64,000 bases of DNA from Sebaldella sp. S0638 (GCF_024158605.1 NZ_JAMZGM010000001.1:124001-188000); one strand, 5' to 3'. Positions 1-8,898 are shown, counted from the first letter of the stretch. Numbers and translations: made by a program. Notes: generated by a model from the letters alone, not told the origin.

Positions 1-548
1 AAAAAGATATTATCCCCGATTACGTCATTCAGTGATATTATATCCTGAAATTCATTTATCAGAAGACTTACTTTATATTCTTTTATTTCCAACTGCTCAG
101 CTATATATGCCACACTTGGCGACTCGCCGTGGTCATTTATATAGTTGACCATTACTTTATTCACCTTAGCCAGCTGCTCATATTTGTATGAAGGTATTCT
201 TATATCCCTTCCTTTATTGATAATAGCTTTTTTTATAGACTGCTTTATCCACCACACTGCATATGTACTAAATCTGTGTCCTTTAGTATAGTCGAATTTA
301 TTAATTGCTTTTATCAGACCAATATTCCCTTCGCTTATAAGATCTATAAGCGGAAGCCCGTTTCCTAAAGATTTTTTTGCAATACTTATTACAAGTCTCA
401 AATTAGATAAAATAAGCTCGTGTCTTGCATCCTGGGAATTGTCTTCTTTGATTTTTCTAAAGAGTTCATATTCTTCTTCTCTATTTAATAATTCATATTT
501 TTGGATATCCTTCAAATACAAATCTATTAAATTATATTCTTTTTCCAT
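1..548 (-). CDS. RNA polymerase sigma-70 family factor (partial)
   Basis: The first 182 residues are visible; the C-terminal half (regions 3 and 4) lies off the left edge. The protein opens with a region 1.2 segment (DLYLKDIQKYELLNREEE) and runs into a strong region 2: NLRLVISIAKK, GLPLIDLISEGNIGLIKA, FDYTKGHRFSTYAVWWIKQ and a following RDIRIP. This is the core- and -10-binding module of group 1/2 sigma factors. There is no long acidic region 1.1. Whether it is the housekeeping RpoD or a second RpoD-like factor cannot be told without the rest. The start is the ATG at 548, 13 bp after the gpsA stop, so it is probably the last visible gene of a plsY-gpsA-sigma operon. Confidence 0.9.
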   Translation of the reverse strand, partial: MEKEYNLIDLYLKDIQKYELLNREEEYELFRKIKEDNSQDARHELILSNLRLVISIAKKSLGNGLPLIDLISEGNIGLIKAINKFDYTKGHRFSTYAVWWIKQSIKKAIINKGRDIRIPSYKYEQLAKVNKVMVNYINDHGESPSVAYIAEQLEIKEYKVSLLINEFQDIISLNDVIGDNIF

Positions 549-561
549 ACTCTATCTCCAT

Positions 562-1566
562 CTAAAATTCTGACTTTAGTTTTCTACTCATTAAGTTATA
601 AAATAAATTTTCCAGAGTTTCGTCTTCATAAAGGACTTTGTATAATTCAGTAAAAATAGGTGCATTTATATTTTCATCAACAATAATATTATGCAGTGCC
701 TTTATTGTCTCTGATCCTTCTGAAATGCCGTTCATACTCTCTAGTATCTCCGCAAGCTTTCTTCCTTTTCCCAGCTGCTCGCCCACATATCTGTTTCTGC
801 TGTGTTTACTTGTACATGTAACAATTATGTCACCGAGACCGGACAACCCGAAAAAAGTCTTGGGATCTGCCCCGTAAAATTCCCCGATTCTTATTATTTC
901 ATTTATTCCTCTTGTAAGAAGCGCTGCCTTGGAATTGTCGCCAAGCTCCAGCCCGTCTGCCATACCCGCAGCTATAGCAAGACAGTTTTTCAGAGCTCCG
1001 CCAAGTTCTGCCCCTACTATATCTGTCCCTGTATATACTCTTAAATAATCATTATTAAATAATTTCTGTATTTTCTCTGCAGTTTCAAGATTAGGTGATG
1101 CTGCCAAAATTGCTGACGGCATTTTTTTAGCCAGATCTTCTGCATGTGTCGGCCCTGTGAGAATTCCGTATTCATAATCACAGCCGCTTAGTTCATCCTC
1201 TACTACTTCTGACATTCTTTTTTTGGAGGCTATCTCTATCCCTTTAGCGATATTTATTATTATTACTTTATACTTCAGGGAAGTTTTCAGATTTTTCAGT
1301 ATGCCTCTCAAAAACTGGCATGGTGTCGCTAATAAAATAAAGTCAAACTTTTCTTCATTCAGTAATTTCTGATACTCATCCACTACTTTTAGTTTTTCTG
1401 ATAGTTTTATTCCCGGGAGGAAAACTTTATTTTCATGCTCTGTCCGAATTACATCCCTTACCTTTTCGCTGTACTCCCACAGGTATACATCGTTTCCATT
1501 TTCAGTAAGGAGATTCGAGAGGCATGTTCCAAATCCACCTCCGCCAAGTACTAATACTTTACTCAT
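562..1566 (-). CDS. gpsA: NAD(P)H-dependent glycerol-3-phosphate dehydrogenase
   Basis: Reduces dihydroxyacetone phosphate to sn-glycerol 3-phosphate, the backbone for phospholipids. The 334-residue length is typical of the family. It starts with the Rossmann loop VLGGGGFGTCLSNLL, followed by the conserved stretches GILTGPTHAEDLA, GAELGGALKNCLAIAAGMADGL (active-site lysine region) and GLSGLGDIIVTCTSKHSRNR. It overlaps the upstream plsY by four bases (ATGA), so G3P synthesis and the first acylation of G3P are translationally coupled. The next gene downstream is the sigma factor. Confidence 0.97.
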   Translation of the reverse strand: MSKVLVLGGGGFGTCLSNLLTENGNDVYLWEYSEKVRDVIRTEHENKVFLPGIKLSEKLKVVDEYQKLLNEEKFDFILLATPCQFLRGILKNLKTSLKYKVIIINIAKGIEIASKKRMSEVVEDELSGCDYEYGILTGPTHAEDLAKKMPSAILAASPNLETAEKIQKLFNNDYLRVYTGTDIVGAELGGALKNCLAIAAGMADGLELGDNSKAALLTRGINEIIRIGEFYGADPKTFFGLSGLGDIIVTCTSKHSRNRYVGEQLGKGRKLAEILESMNGISEGSETIKALHNIIVDENINAPIFTELYKVLYEDETLENLFYNLMSRKLKSEF

Positions 1567-2186
1567 TTTTCACCATCCTTAGTTACTTTAAATTTATTCT
1601 CTGTTCCGTTTATGAGTCTTTGTATATTGCTTCCGTGCTTCACTATTATAACCAGCGCCAGTACCAGCGCAACCACTGTCAGCGGAATATTTTTATATAT
1701 AAAGTATATAAAAAACGGCAGACATGCGGCACTTACTATAGAAGACAGCGATACATATCTAAAAACAGCAAATAATACAAAGAAAATAACAAATAAAAAT
1801 AATATTGCTTTTGGAGCAAGAACCAGAAAAACACCCAAAGTCGTAGCCACACCTTTTCCACCCTTAAACTTAAGGAAAATAGAAAATGTATGACCCAGAA
1901 TAGCGACTATCCCGATAATAATAGGATCAATCCCTACTATACCTGTCATATTCCCAAGTGTATTAATTCCTAAGGCTAAATACGTAGGTATCACGCCTTT
2001 CAGTACATCTAAAACCAGTACCAGTATCCCTAATTTCGCTCCAAGTACTCTTGCCGCATTTGTAGATCCAGCATTTTTGCTTCCGTGTTCTCTTACGTCA
2101 ATCTTTTTAAATACTTTCCCTACCCATACAGCATTAGGAATACTTCCTAAAAAATATGCAAATATGCACATTATAATTAGGTTCAT
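1563..2186 (-). CDS. plsY: Glycerol-3-phosphate acyltransferase PlsY
   Basis: Integral membrane acyltransferase that uses acyl-phosphate to make lysophosphatidic acid from G3P. It shows the family signatures: an N-terminal YFLGSIPNAVWVGK, the HGSKNAGSTNAARVLG loop, and the GHTFSIFLKFKGGKGVATTLG motif, spread among about five hydrophobic segments. An upstream in-frame codon at 2216 would add ten residues. The ATG at 2186 is preferred because GGGAGG lies four to five bases before it, giving 207 residues. It is the first gene of the plsY-gpsA-sigma unit. Confidence 0.95.
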   Translation of the reverse strand: MNLIIMCIFAYFLGSIPNAVWVGKVFKKIDVREHGSKNAGSTNAARVLGAKLGILVLVLDVLKGVIPTYLALGINTLGNMTGIVGIDPIIIGIVAILGHTFSIFLKFKGGKGVATTLGVFLVLAPKAILFLFVIFFVLFAVFRYVSLSSIVSAACLPFFIYFIYKNIPLTVVALVLALVIIVKHGSNIQRLINGTENKFKVTKDGEK

Positions 2187-2274
2187 CATACCTCCCATAT
2201 TTTGTAAATAAAACAAAACAAAGTAAAAAATATAATTTTGCTTTGATTCCTTCTATTTATTTTTCTTATATCTG

Positions 2275-2303
2275 ATTATAAGCATTTTGGCTCAGGATGT
2301 CAA
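2275..2303 (-). promoter_or_regulatory. Consensus promoter for plsY-gpsA
   Basis: Reading the minus strand, a perfect TTGACA (2298-2303) and a perfect TATAAT (2275-2280) are separated by 17 bases, about 90 bp before the plsY start. Just upstream of the -35 lies a 15-bp palindrome, TTGTAA-N3-TTACAA (2305-2319), which may be a regulator site. The rest of the 2187-2556 gap is AT-rich and shows no gene. Confidence 0.8.
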
Positions 2304-2556
2304 GTTGTAAATCTTACAAAGCACCCTGTAGTTCAGACGGAAAAAGCAATAAATCATACTCTCGACTAATAATACATGTATTTCAATATTTTGATTTTTT
2401 TATACATTATTTTTATTTCACATAAAATGCACCTTACACTAAAAAGATAATAACATATATTCCCTGTAAAAAAATATAAAAAAAGCTTATAATTTACATA
2501 GAAATATATTTTTAAAATAATATAAATTTTAATAACATTTTTTTATAAAAAAATGT

Positions 2557-2588
2557 AAAACGGCGGCTAATCATAACAACCGCCATTT
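2557..2588 (-). terminator. Intrinsic terminator after the GyrI-like gene
   Basis: GGCGG/CCGCC stem with flanking A/T pairs and a roughly 13-base loop, followed on the minus strand by a T-rich run. It lies 22 bp after the stop at 2610. Confidence 0.75.
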
Positions 2589-2609
2589 TATACCATAGAA
2601 TTTATTTCT

Positions 2610-3071
2610 TTAATTCACGGCAATATATATCTCCAGAAGCTGGTTCTCAGGATCATTGCCGTCATTATGATAAACTTCAAAATCATACGTGTATTTCCTG
2701 TCAAGCTCAGTGTTCCATATTTCATGCCATAATTTCCCTGCCGACTCATCGTAGTTTCCTCTTATAGAAAATTTTGCATATTTAGATTCCGGAACTGACA
2801 CTACGGAAAACTCATCATTATTATTTTTAGAATCTTCTATTTCACAGCATGCATAAAAGTCATACGGTTTTGTGTAATCTCCGTCATAATTTGTGTATAC
2901 TCCGTACATCTTATTGTTCTTTTTGTTTTCAGCAAAGCTGAATATATTTTTATTCCAGAATTCTTCCCATAATTTCCCTATATCATCTGCTGCCTGCATG
3001 TTTTCGTTGGTAGTACGAATACTTATTCCAGTCATTGTTTTTGCAGGTATTTCTACTATTTCGTAATTCAT
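2610..3071 (-). CDS. GyrI-like / AraC effector-binding domain protein
   Basis: A 153-residue stand-alone ligand-binding protein of the GyrI-like (SOUL/BmrR effector-binding) fold. Two pseudo-repeats are visible: residues 1-90 (EIVEIPAKTMTGISIRTTNEN, GKLWEEFWNK, MYGVYTNYDGDYTKPYDFYACCEI) and residues 90-153 (KYAKFSIRGNY, GKLWHEIWNTELDRKYTYDFEVY). These match the family pattern of an E/DKP-type 'A.F...G' strand followed by LW..IW and a D/Y-rich tail. No DNA-binding domain is present. The ATG at 3071 is chosen because AGAGGAGG precedes it by seven bases; an earlier in-frame start would lack a site. The gene is monocistronic and its ligand cannot be told. Confidence 0.8.
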   Translation of the reverse strand: MNYEIVEIPAKTMTGISIRTTNENMQAADDIGKLWEEFWNKNIFSFAENKKNNKMYGVYTNYDGDYTKPYDFYACCEIEDSKNNNDEFSVVSVPESKYAKFSIRGNYDESAGKLWHEIWNTELDRKYTYDFEVYHNDGNDPENQLLEIYIAVN

Positions 3072-3246
3072 GTTACTTCCTCCTCTTATATTACGTACTT
3101 TATTATACAATATCTACTATGACATATATATAATATATTAATAATCTCTTCTTATTTTTTGCTTCTTCGCTATACGTTTCTTTTTCTTTTGTCTGATATA
3201 TTTTTTTATTTTTTCAATAAAAAAACATCTATAATTAATAATTTGG

Positions 3247-3276
3247 TTGACACTTGTTAAAACAGGCTGTTATAAT
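3247..3276 (+). promoter_or_regulatory. Promoter of the flavodoxin gene
   Basis: TTGACA at 3247-3252 and TATAAT at 3271-3276 with an 18-bp spacer, about 90 bp before the GTG start. The 3072-3246 stretch is AT-rich and also carries a TATAAT on the minus strand near 3105 that could serve the GyrI-like gene, with no clear -35. Confidence 0.75.
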
Positions 3277-3367
3277 AATATGACACAAACAGTTTAAAAA
3301 ATTTTACGAAAATATAATAACAATTCTGTTAAAAATCTTTTGAATCACTTATTTTAAGGAGGTTCCA

Positions 3368-3856
3368 GTGAAAACTTTAATTATCTATTATTCTCTTGAC
3401 GGAAATACCCATATGATAGCCGAAGAGATAAAAAATTCTATTAATGCTGACATTTTACGTCTAAAACCAGTACATGACATTAACAAAAAAGGACTCTTCA
3501 AGATTCTTTCAGGCGGCAAACAGGTTTTGAGAAATGAAAAGCCTGCACTTGAAGCTTTTAATATTAATCCCGAAGACTATGACCTTATCTTTATAGGTAC
3601 ACCTGTATGGGCAGGTACTTTCGCCCCGGCTCTGAATACTTTTCTTTCGGAAACTGCAGTAAAAAATAAGAACATTGTATTATTCTGCTGTTCCAGAGGG
3701 GGAAAAGGAAAGGTTTTTATAAAACTGTGTGATATTCTCCGTGAAAATAATATTATCGGCGAAATGGAATTTTTAAGTCCTGCAAAAAGCAACCCGGATG
3801 AAGTAAATATAAAAGTAAAGACATGGGTTGACGATATTATAGAAAAACTGGACTAA
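3368..3856 (+). CDS. Flavodoxin family protein
   Basis: A 162-residue FMN-binding electron carrier or small oxidoreductase. The N-terminal loop YSLDGNTHMIAEEI is the flavodoxin phosphate-binding motif ((Y/F)S.xGNT). YDLIFIGTPVWAGTFAPALNTFL is the second FMN-contact loop with its Trp, and IVLFCCSRGGKG the third. The start is GTG, with AAGGAGG at 3356-3362 five bases upstream. It is a single-gene unit on the plus strand behind its own consensus promoter and facing the sor operon. The redox partner is unknown. Confidence 0.9.
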   Translation: MKTLIIYYSLDGNTHMIAEEIKNSINADILRLKPVHDINKKGLFKILSGGKQVLRNEKPALEAFNINPEDYDLIFIGTPVWAGTFAPALNTFLSETAVKNKNIVLFCCSRGGKGKVFIKLCDILRENNIIGEMEFLSPAKSNPDEVNIKVKTWVDDIIEKLD

Positions 3857-3901
3857 TAAAAATTTCTTTTGCAACATGACATTTTTAATAGTCCATATAA
3901 A

Positions 3902-3931
3902 AAGCCTGAGTTATGGTTATTGCTCAGGCTT
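3902..3931. terminator. Bidirectional terminator between flavodoxin and sorE
   Basis: Perfect 8-bp stem AGCCTGAG/CTCAGGCT with a 12-base loop. The minus strand is followed by TTTTTAT and the plus strand by a shorter T-rich tail, so it can end both converging genes. Confidence 0.85.
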
Positions 3932-3938
3932 CTTTAAT

Positions 3939-5171
3939 TTATATTTTCTCAGCATTTGCCAGTATATAATCTTCTGCTTCCTTAGACCATATCCCGTTAT
4001 TTTTCTTTAATATCTTTCCAAGTTCGCTGTTTTCATCTTCCATAATTTTATCAAGTGATTCCAGCGAAAATTTTCTCTGTGTGTACACTACTTTTTTACC
4101 GCCGGCTATTTCAGGCTGATTCAATGTAGTTTCTGCCACTGCATCGAGTCCCAGAACATGAGTGACTACCTTTGCCACATTTACCTTTTTGTCCTCAATC
4201 AGCTTAACAGCCTCACGCATATCATCTGTATTCCCTCCGGAAGTCCCCACATAATGTGTAAAATTATAATGCATATCATAAAAATTTATTTCAGCAGAAA
4301 AATCTTTATTCTGCGGCCCTGCAAAGAAGTTCAGACATCCGTCCGGATTCAAGAGTTTTGACCCTTGTGTTACCAGCTCAGAAACCGGTGCAAATATAAA
4401 TACATCATCATATCCGCCTCCTGCTGTTTCTTTCAGGTAAGCAACTACATCATCTATCTTGGAAGTATTCACATAATGAACCTTTGTATTTCCCTCTGAC
4501 TTATAAAGCTCGGCTGCCCTTTTCAATCTTTCCTCATTTACATCTGTTATTACTATATTCTTTGGCTTTATGTCCCCATGAAGTGCATAATCTATAGCAA
4601 GAAGACCCATTGGCCCTGTTCCTCCCGATATCAAAAGATTTCCGCCTTCTTTTATACCCATTTTGTGATCATATGTACCTTCAATAAGATGATAATTTGC
4701 TTTAAATGCTCCTATTACACATGATAACGGCTCTATAAGCGACCCTTCAAAATAAGTTTCTCCGTTATACGGCAGCAGACAATCCTGCTTCATTACATCT
4801 TCAGGAAGAATAATATACGTTGCATCTCCGCCGCAGTATTTATATGAATAACCCGGACACCACGGTGCATCAGGAAGCTGTAAATTAGCCTGTACTACGT
4901 ATCTTTCATTTTCCTTGTACTTATTACCCCAGTTTTTACCTGTTTTTATAATCTCACCGCAAAATTCATGCCCTATAATAATCGGTTCCTCTTTGATATT
5001 TTCCGGTGTTTTTTTATGGTCTTCACCCTGTTTCGCAAGTTTCCATGTAGACATACAGATACTGTCTGTAATTACTGACATTAGTATTTCATTGTCATTT
5101 ATTTCCGGCAGCTCAAATTCTTCCAGCCTCAAATCATTTTTGCCATAAAGTCTTACTGCTTTTGTTTTCAT
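3939..5171 (-). CDS. sorE: L-sorbose-1-phosphate reductase (zinc-type MDR dehydrogenase)
   Basis: A 410-residue medium-chain dehydrogenase that reduces L-sorbose 1-phosphate to D-glucitol 6-phosphate. Family features include GHEFCGEIIKTGKNW (zinc-site Glu/His region), FEGSLIEPLSCVIGAF and the Rossmann motif LLISGGTGPMGLLAIDYA, with a C-terminal extension past the usual MDR length. The substrate assignment rests mainly on position: it is the last gene of a complete sor-type operon whose order matches the Klebsiella sorCDFBAME cluster. The ATG at 5171 has GAGGAT upstream. It ends at the bidirectional hairpin 8 bp downstream. Confidence 0.88.
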   Translation of the reverse strand: MKTKAVRLYGKNDLRLEEFELPEINDNEILMSVITDSICMSTWKLAKQGEDHKKTPENIKEEPIIIGHEFCGEIIKTGKNWGNKYKENERYVVQANLQLPDAPWCPGYSYKYCGGDATYIILPEDVMKQDCLLPYNGETYFEGSLIEPLSCVIGAFKANYHLIEGTYDHKMGIKEGGNLLISGGTGPMGLLAIDYALHGDIKPKNIVITDVNEERLKRAAELYKSEGNTKVHYVNTSKIDDVVAYLKETAGGGYDDVFIFAPVSELVTQGSKLLNPDGCLNFFAGPQNKDFSAEINFYDMHYNFTHYVGTSGGNTDDMREAVKLIEDKKVNVAKVVTHVLGLDAVAETTLNQPEIAGGKKVVYTQRKFSLESLDKIMEDENSELGKILKKNNGIWSKEAEDYILANAEKI

Positions 5172-5211
5172 TAATTATCCTCACCTTTCAAAATTTTGTT
5201 ACACACTGCTG

Positions 5212-6042
5212 TTATCCCAGAATACCCGACCAGTAACCGATAATTCCCACTGCAAATAATGCAAATATCAATACTATAGGACTTACTTTCTTTTTCAGAA
5301 GTTTCATCATAAGCATAGTCAGCCCCAGAGCCAGTAATCCCGGCACCAGATCATCCAGAATATTCTGAACTGTTGTTACCACCATAGTCCCGTCAGGTCC
5401 GGGAGTTTCTGATACCACCAGCGGTACATTTATTGAAGTCCATTTCGTAACAAGGACTCCCATTATAAACAATCCAAGAATAGTTGCTCCTTCTGTTAAT
5501 TTTTGAAGAATATTTCCTGATAAATCCTTTACTATATCCATTCCTTTTATTATTCCGTATTTCAGACCAAACCATTTCATCCCCAGTCTTACTGCATTAA
5601 ATGCTATAAAGAATGCCAGCGGCCCCAGTATAGTTCCTGATAATGCAAGTGAAGCTCCTATTGCTGCAGTAATCGGTCTTAATGTCCCCCATACCAGAGG
5701 ATCTCCCACTCCTGCCAACGGACCCATAAGTCCGACTTTCAGACTGTTTATAGTTCCGTCATCTATTTCCGCACCGCTTGCTTTGGCTTCTTCCATTGCA
5801 ATTGTTACCCCAATAACGGGGCCGCATACTGCCGGTGTTGTATTAAAGAATACCAGATGTCTCTTTAATGCTTCTACCTGATCTTCTTTCTTAGTATAAA
5901 CACGTTTTATTGTAGGAATCATATCTACGCAAAACGCAAGTCCGTGTATTCTCTCATAATTAAATGAAGCTTGCTGAAAATTTGATCTTATAAAAGTACT
6001 TATCATATCTTTACGATTTATCTTAGTTTTTATCTCTGACAT
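5212..6042 (-). CDS. sorM: PTS sorbose-type EIID component
   Basis: A 276-residue mannose/sorbose-family EIID membrane protein. With EIIC it forms the sugar channel. Recognisable parts are an amphipathic N-terminus (RSNFQQASFNYERIHGLAFCVDMIPTIKRVY), FFNTTPAVCGPVIGVTIAMEEAKASG, the loop VGLMGPLAGVGDPLVWGTLRPI typical of ManZ/SorM, and C-terminal hydrophobic segments. GGAGGGAAGAAA precedes the ATG. It sits 69 bp after sorA and 40 bp before sorE in the same operon. Confidence 0.95.
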   Translation of the reverse strand: MSEIKTKINRKDMISTFIRSNFQQASFNYERIHGLAFCVDMIPTIKRVYTKKEDQVEALKRHLVFFNTTPAVCGPVIGVTIAMEEAKASGAEIDDGTINSLKVGLMGPLAGVGDPLVWGTLRPITAAIGASLALSGTILGPLAFFIAFNAVRLGMKWFGLKYGIIKGMDIVKDLSGNILQKLTEGATILGLFIMGVLVTKWTSINVPLVVSETPGPDGTMVVTTVQNILDDLVPGLLALGLTMLMMKLLKKKVSPIVLIFALFAVGIIGYWSGILG

Positions 6043-6111
6043 TTTCTTCCCTCCTGGTATTTGGCAATTTTTTATTACCTGAATACTTTCGTTTAAATAA
6101 GTAATATTTTC

Positions 6112-6924
6112 TTAGTCTTCTAACTCATCATCGTATTCTCCGCCTGTGACGCCTTCCGGTACTGCTCCCGCCACAGCTTTTCCCTGTTTATAATTCGGGT
6201 TTAACTGTACATATATCAGCGCCATTACCAGACCTACCACTCCAAATGATAAAAGGCTGAAATTCAGATAACCTCCCACTACGAATCCCAAAAAGAAGAA
6301 AGGCATCAGATATTTTACACTCATCATATTCAGTACCATTGCATAACCTACTACTACTATAAATCCTCCTGCTACAGCCAGACCGCCTGTTACTACATCC
6401 GGAATAAGCGAAAGCATTTTATCCACCATCTCGGCACTTACAAATACTGCTACTATTGTTGACGGTATTGCCACACGCAGTGCCTGAATAAATAATGCAC
6501 TAAAATGCAAAAACTCAATTTTTTTGAAATCTGCATTTTCAGCTGCTTTATCTGCCGCATGTTGGAAAGCTACTGTAATTGTTCTTGCGAATACTGTAAG
6601 AACCTGACCTGCTGCTGCTACGGGAAGAGCAATTGCTATTCCTTTTTGTATATCCTGTTTTCCTACTATTACCAGAATTGCCGCTATGACACTTGCCAGT
6701 GCTGAATCCGGTGACTGTGCAGCTCCTATATTCATCCATCCCAAGGCTATCAGTTCCAGAGTTCCTCCTAGGATTACCCCTGTTTTTACGTCTCCCAATA
6801 TTAGTCCTACCACTGTACAGGCTATCAAAGGTCTGTGTGTCTGAAATTCATCCAAAACACTTCCCATACCTGCTATACATGAGAATATAAATATCAGAAC
6901 TATTTGTATAATACTTAATTCCAT
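6112..6924 (-). CDS. sorA: PTS sorbose-type EIIC component
   Basis: A 270-residue mannose/sorbose-family EIIC permease with seven or eight hydrophobic segments. Typical stretches are GMGSVLDEFQTHRPLIACTVVGLILGDVKTGVILGGTLELIALGWMNIGAAQSPD. The tail is acidic (GGEYDDELED). It lies 13 bp downstream of sorB. Together with SorF, SorB and SorM it imports and phosphorylates L-sorbose at C1. Confidence 0.95.
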   Translation of the reverse strand: MELSIIQIVLIFIFSCIAGMGSVLDEFQTHRPLIACTVVGLILGDVKTGVILGGTLELIALGWMNIGAAQSPDSALASVIAAILVIVGKQDIQKGIAIALPVAAAGQVLTVFARTITVAFQHAADKAAENADFKKIEFLHFSALFIQALRVAIPSTIVAVFVSAEMVDKMLSLIPDVVTGGLAVAGGFIVVVGYAMVLNMMSVKYLMPFFFLGFVVGGYLNFSLLSFGVVGLVMALIYVQLNPNYKQGKAVAGAVPEGVTGGEYDDELED

Positions 6925-6937
6925 TCCCTACTCCTCC

Positions 6938-7426
6938 TTAATTAAAGTGTTCGCTTAATTTTTTTTCAAAATCAACCGGCGGATCAGATATTACTACACG
7001 TAAATCCAGTTCTACTCCAAGAGCTTTTAATTTACGAAATGCTGCCACGTCTTCTTCGTTTACTGAAACTGCCTTTGTAATCTGGGTTTTCCCGTTTTTA
7101 AATGACATTCCCCCAATGTTTATTTTTTTCAATGGTACACCGCTTTCCACGAGTTCCAAAACTTCGCTTGGATTGGTAAAAAGGTAAAAAACAGTGTCGC
7201 CGTCATACTTAGGATTATTAAAGACCCTTACAGCCTTCTCTACATCTACTACATTTACTTTTATTCCCAGAGGTGCTGCCTGTCTCACAAGGGTTTTTCT
7301 AATTTCATCATTGTCTACTTCTTTGCTGACAATTATAATTCTGCCTGCATTTGCTTCTTTTGACCATACTGTAGTTACCTGTCCGTGAATAAGTCTGTCG
7401 TCAATTCTTGCCAGATTAATAATCAT
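6938..7426 (-). CDS. sorB: PTS sorbose-type EIIB component
   Basis: A 162-residue cytoplasmic mannose-family EIIB that passes phosphate from EIIA to the incoming sugar. The phosphorylatable histidine lies in RIDDRLIHGQVTTVW (His15), the hallmark of this family. The next strand (IIIVSKEVDNDEIRKTLVRQAAP) and the LFTNPSEVLELVESGVPLKKINIGGM region also fit. The gene abuts the sorF stop with no gap, so translation is coupled. Confidence 0.95.
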   Translation of the reverse strand: MIINLARIDDRLIHGQVTTVWSKEANAGRIIIVSKEVDNDEIRKTLVRQAAPLGIKVNVVDVEKAVRVFNNPKYDGDTVFYLFTNPSEVLELVESGVPLKKINIGGMSFKNGKTQITKAVSVNEEDVAAFRKLKALGVELDLRVVISDPPVDFEKKLSEHFN

Positions 7427-7834
7427 TTATAATTCCTCCTCATCCTCTATGATTTGATCTCTGAATGATTTTACAAATTCTTTTCCTGCTTCTTTCAGAT
7501 AAGCTGATGCTTCGTTAACACTTACTGCATCCATTGTAGCCAGTTCTGCACAAAGAGGAAGTGATAAACCTGTAAGTACCTCTGCCCTGTTATTTTTCAT
7601 TGCCAATACTGCTGCTGCATTATACGGACTTCCCCCGAACAGGTCTGTTACTATAAGAACTTCCTCATTTTCTTTTCCCTCAAGTATTTTGTTATATTTT
7701 GCCAGAATATCTTCCGGCCCTTCCCCTTTTTGAAACTCCACGGAATAAAAGTTACTGCATTCACCGATTACCATTTGTGTGGATTCAAGCATAGCCGTTC
7801 CGATTTTTCCATGTCCTGCCAAGATAACTATCAT
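7427..7834 (-). CDS. sorF: PTS sorbose-type EIIA component
   Basis: A 135-residue mannose-family EIIA. The active histidine is in the N-terminal strand MIVILAGHGKIGTAMLES (His8). VLIVTDLFGGSPYNAAAVLA is the second family motif, and a GLSLPLCAELA segment follows. It takes phosphate from HPr and gives it to SorB. EIIA and EIIB are separate genes here, as in the Klebsiella sor cluster and unlike the fused ManX. Confidence 0.95.
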   Translation of the reverse strand: MIVILAGHGKIGTAMLESTQMVIGECSNFYSVEFQKGEGPEDILAKYNKILEGKENEEVLIVTDLFGGSPYNAAAVLAMKNNRAEVLTGLSLPLCAELATMDAVSVNEASAYLKEAGKEFVKSFRDQIIEDEEEL

Positions 7835-7845
7835 AATTTTTCTCC

Positions 7846-8649
7846 TTATCCTCTTGTTTTTCCTCCTGCGACATTACATGTAACACCAGTAATATAGCTG
7901 GCTTTTTCTGATAAAAGATAACATACAAAATCTGCCACTTCTCTTAATTTCCCGCTTCTGTTCAATGGTATTGTAGTTGTCTTGCTGTATCCTTCTCTCA
8001 GCTGTTCCACAGTTATTCCCCTTGTATAAGCCAGTGCTGTTTCATATTCAATAGTTCGAAGTCCTGTTTCCTCCATTATTCCCGGTGCTACTCCCACTAC
8101 ACGGACATTATATTTCCCCAGCTCTTTTGCCCATGATCTCGTATAACTGTTTAATGCTGCCTTTGAAGCTGCATATATACTCTGTCCTTCAGACCCCTCG
8201 GCTCCGCTTTCAGAAGACATATTCACGATTACACCGTGTTTCTGATTTACGAACACTTTTCCTGCTGCCTGACTAAGCATAAAAAGTCCTTTTTGATTTA
8301 TTGAAGTCATTTTGTCAAAAGCCGTTTCATCTGCCATATATTTTGATTCTGAATCTCCTGCATCCACAAGAAGTTTAGGAATATTTATTCCTGCATTATT
8401 TACCAGACCGTCTATTTTCCCGTATTTCTCCATGACTTTTTCTACCAGATTTTCTATATCTGATTTTGAAGAAACATCTGTTTTTATGTATAAAAGATTT
8501 TCATGTACAGTTTTTCCCGGATGAATATCCGCATTCACTGTATTAACCCCCAATTCCAATAGTTCATTTACTATGCTCTCTCCTATTCCTGAAGATCCGC
8601 CTGTTACTATTACTACACTTCCTTCTAAATTCAACCAATTTTCAGTCAT
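7846..8649 (-). CDS. sorD: Sorbitol-6-phosphate 2-dehydrogenase (SDR)
   Basis: A 267-residue short-chain dehydrogenase. It carries the cofactor loop VTGGSSGIGESI, the NNAG motif (GLVNNAGINIPK), a catalytic Ser in VNMSSESGAEG and the YAASK catalytic pair. A closing ITGVTCNVAGGKTRG matches SorD/SrlD-type enzymes, which oxidise D-glucitol 6-phosphate to fructose 6-phosphate. It is the first gene after the sor promoter and operators, so with SorE it turns sorbose 1-phosphate into fructose 6-phosphate in two steps. Confidence 0.93.
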   Translation of the reverse strand: MTENWLNLEGSVVIVTGGSSGIGESIVNELLELGVNTVNADIHPGKTVHENLLYIKTDVSSKSDIENLVEKVMEKYGKIDGLVNNAGINIPKLLVDAGDSESKYMADETAFDKMTSINQKGLFMLSQAAGKVFVNQKHGVIVNMSSESGAEGSEGQSIYAASKAALNSYTRSWAKELGKYNVRVVGVAPGIMEETGLRTIEYETALAYTRGITVEQLREGYSKTTTIPLNRSGKLREVADFVCYLLSEKASYITGVTCNVAGGKTRG

Positions 8650-8661
8650 ATTTCTCCTTTC

Positions 8662-8693
8662 TCACTTTTGTGATTTTTAATTAACATTTGTGA
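8662..8693. promoter_or_regulatory. Pair of candidate SorC operators before sorD
   Basis: TCACTTTTGTGA (8662-8673) is a 4+4 palindrome. TAACATTTGTGA (8682-8693) differs by one base from TCACATTTGTGA, the reverse complement of the site before sorC. The second site starts eight bases downstream of the -10 box, over the expected transcription start. This placement suits a repressor/inducer-type SorC protein. Confidence 0.65.
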
Positions 8694-8700
8694 TAACTTG

Positions 8701-8729
8701 ATTATATGAAAAAACTTTTTTAAAGTCAA
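8701..8729 (-). promoter_or_regulatory. Promoter of sorDFBAME
   Basis: On the minus strand TTGACT (8724-8729), 17-bp spacer, TATAAT (8701-8706), about 52 bp before the sorD start. Because a terminator separates sorC from this point, the structural genes have their own promoter. Confidence 0.8.
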
Positions 8730-8866
8730 CAACATTTTTCCTATAAAAATACTTTTTAGAAAAAAGTTCTCAAAGAAGTCACATAAAATCTACCAAAACA
8801 GCAAATAATAATTTTTGATTAATTTTGATTATATTTTTTGATATTAAAACAAGAAGTATAAAAAAA

Positions 8867-8889
8867 AGACTACGAAAAATCATAGTCTT
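8867..8889 (-). terminator. Terminator after sorC
   Basis: Seven-bp stem AAGACTA/TAGTCTT followed on the minus strand by a run of T. It lies 10 bp after the sorC stop and isolates sorC from sorD. Confidence 0.8.
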
Positions 8890-8898
8890 ATTTTATTT

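Noticed and set aside
2217-2556. Possible small gene between plsY and the GyrI-like gene
   Set aside because: Stops in all frames within short distances and no ribosome site; only the promoter and a palindrome are supportable.
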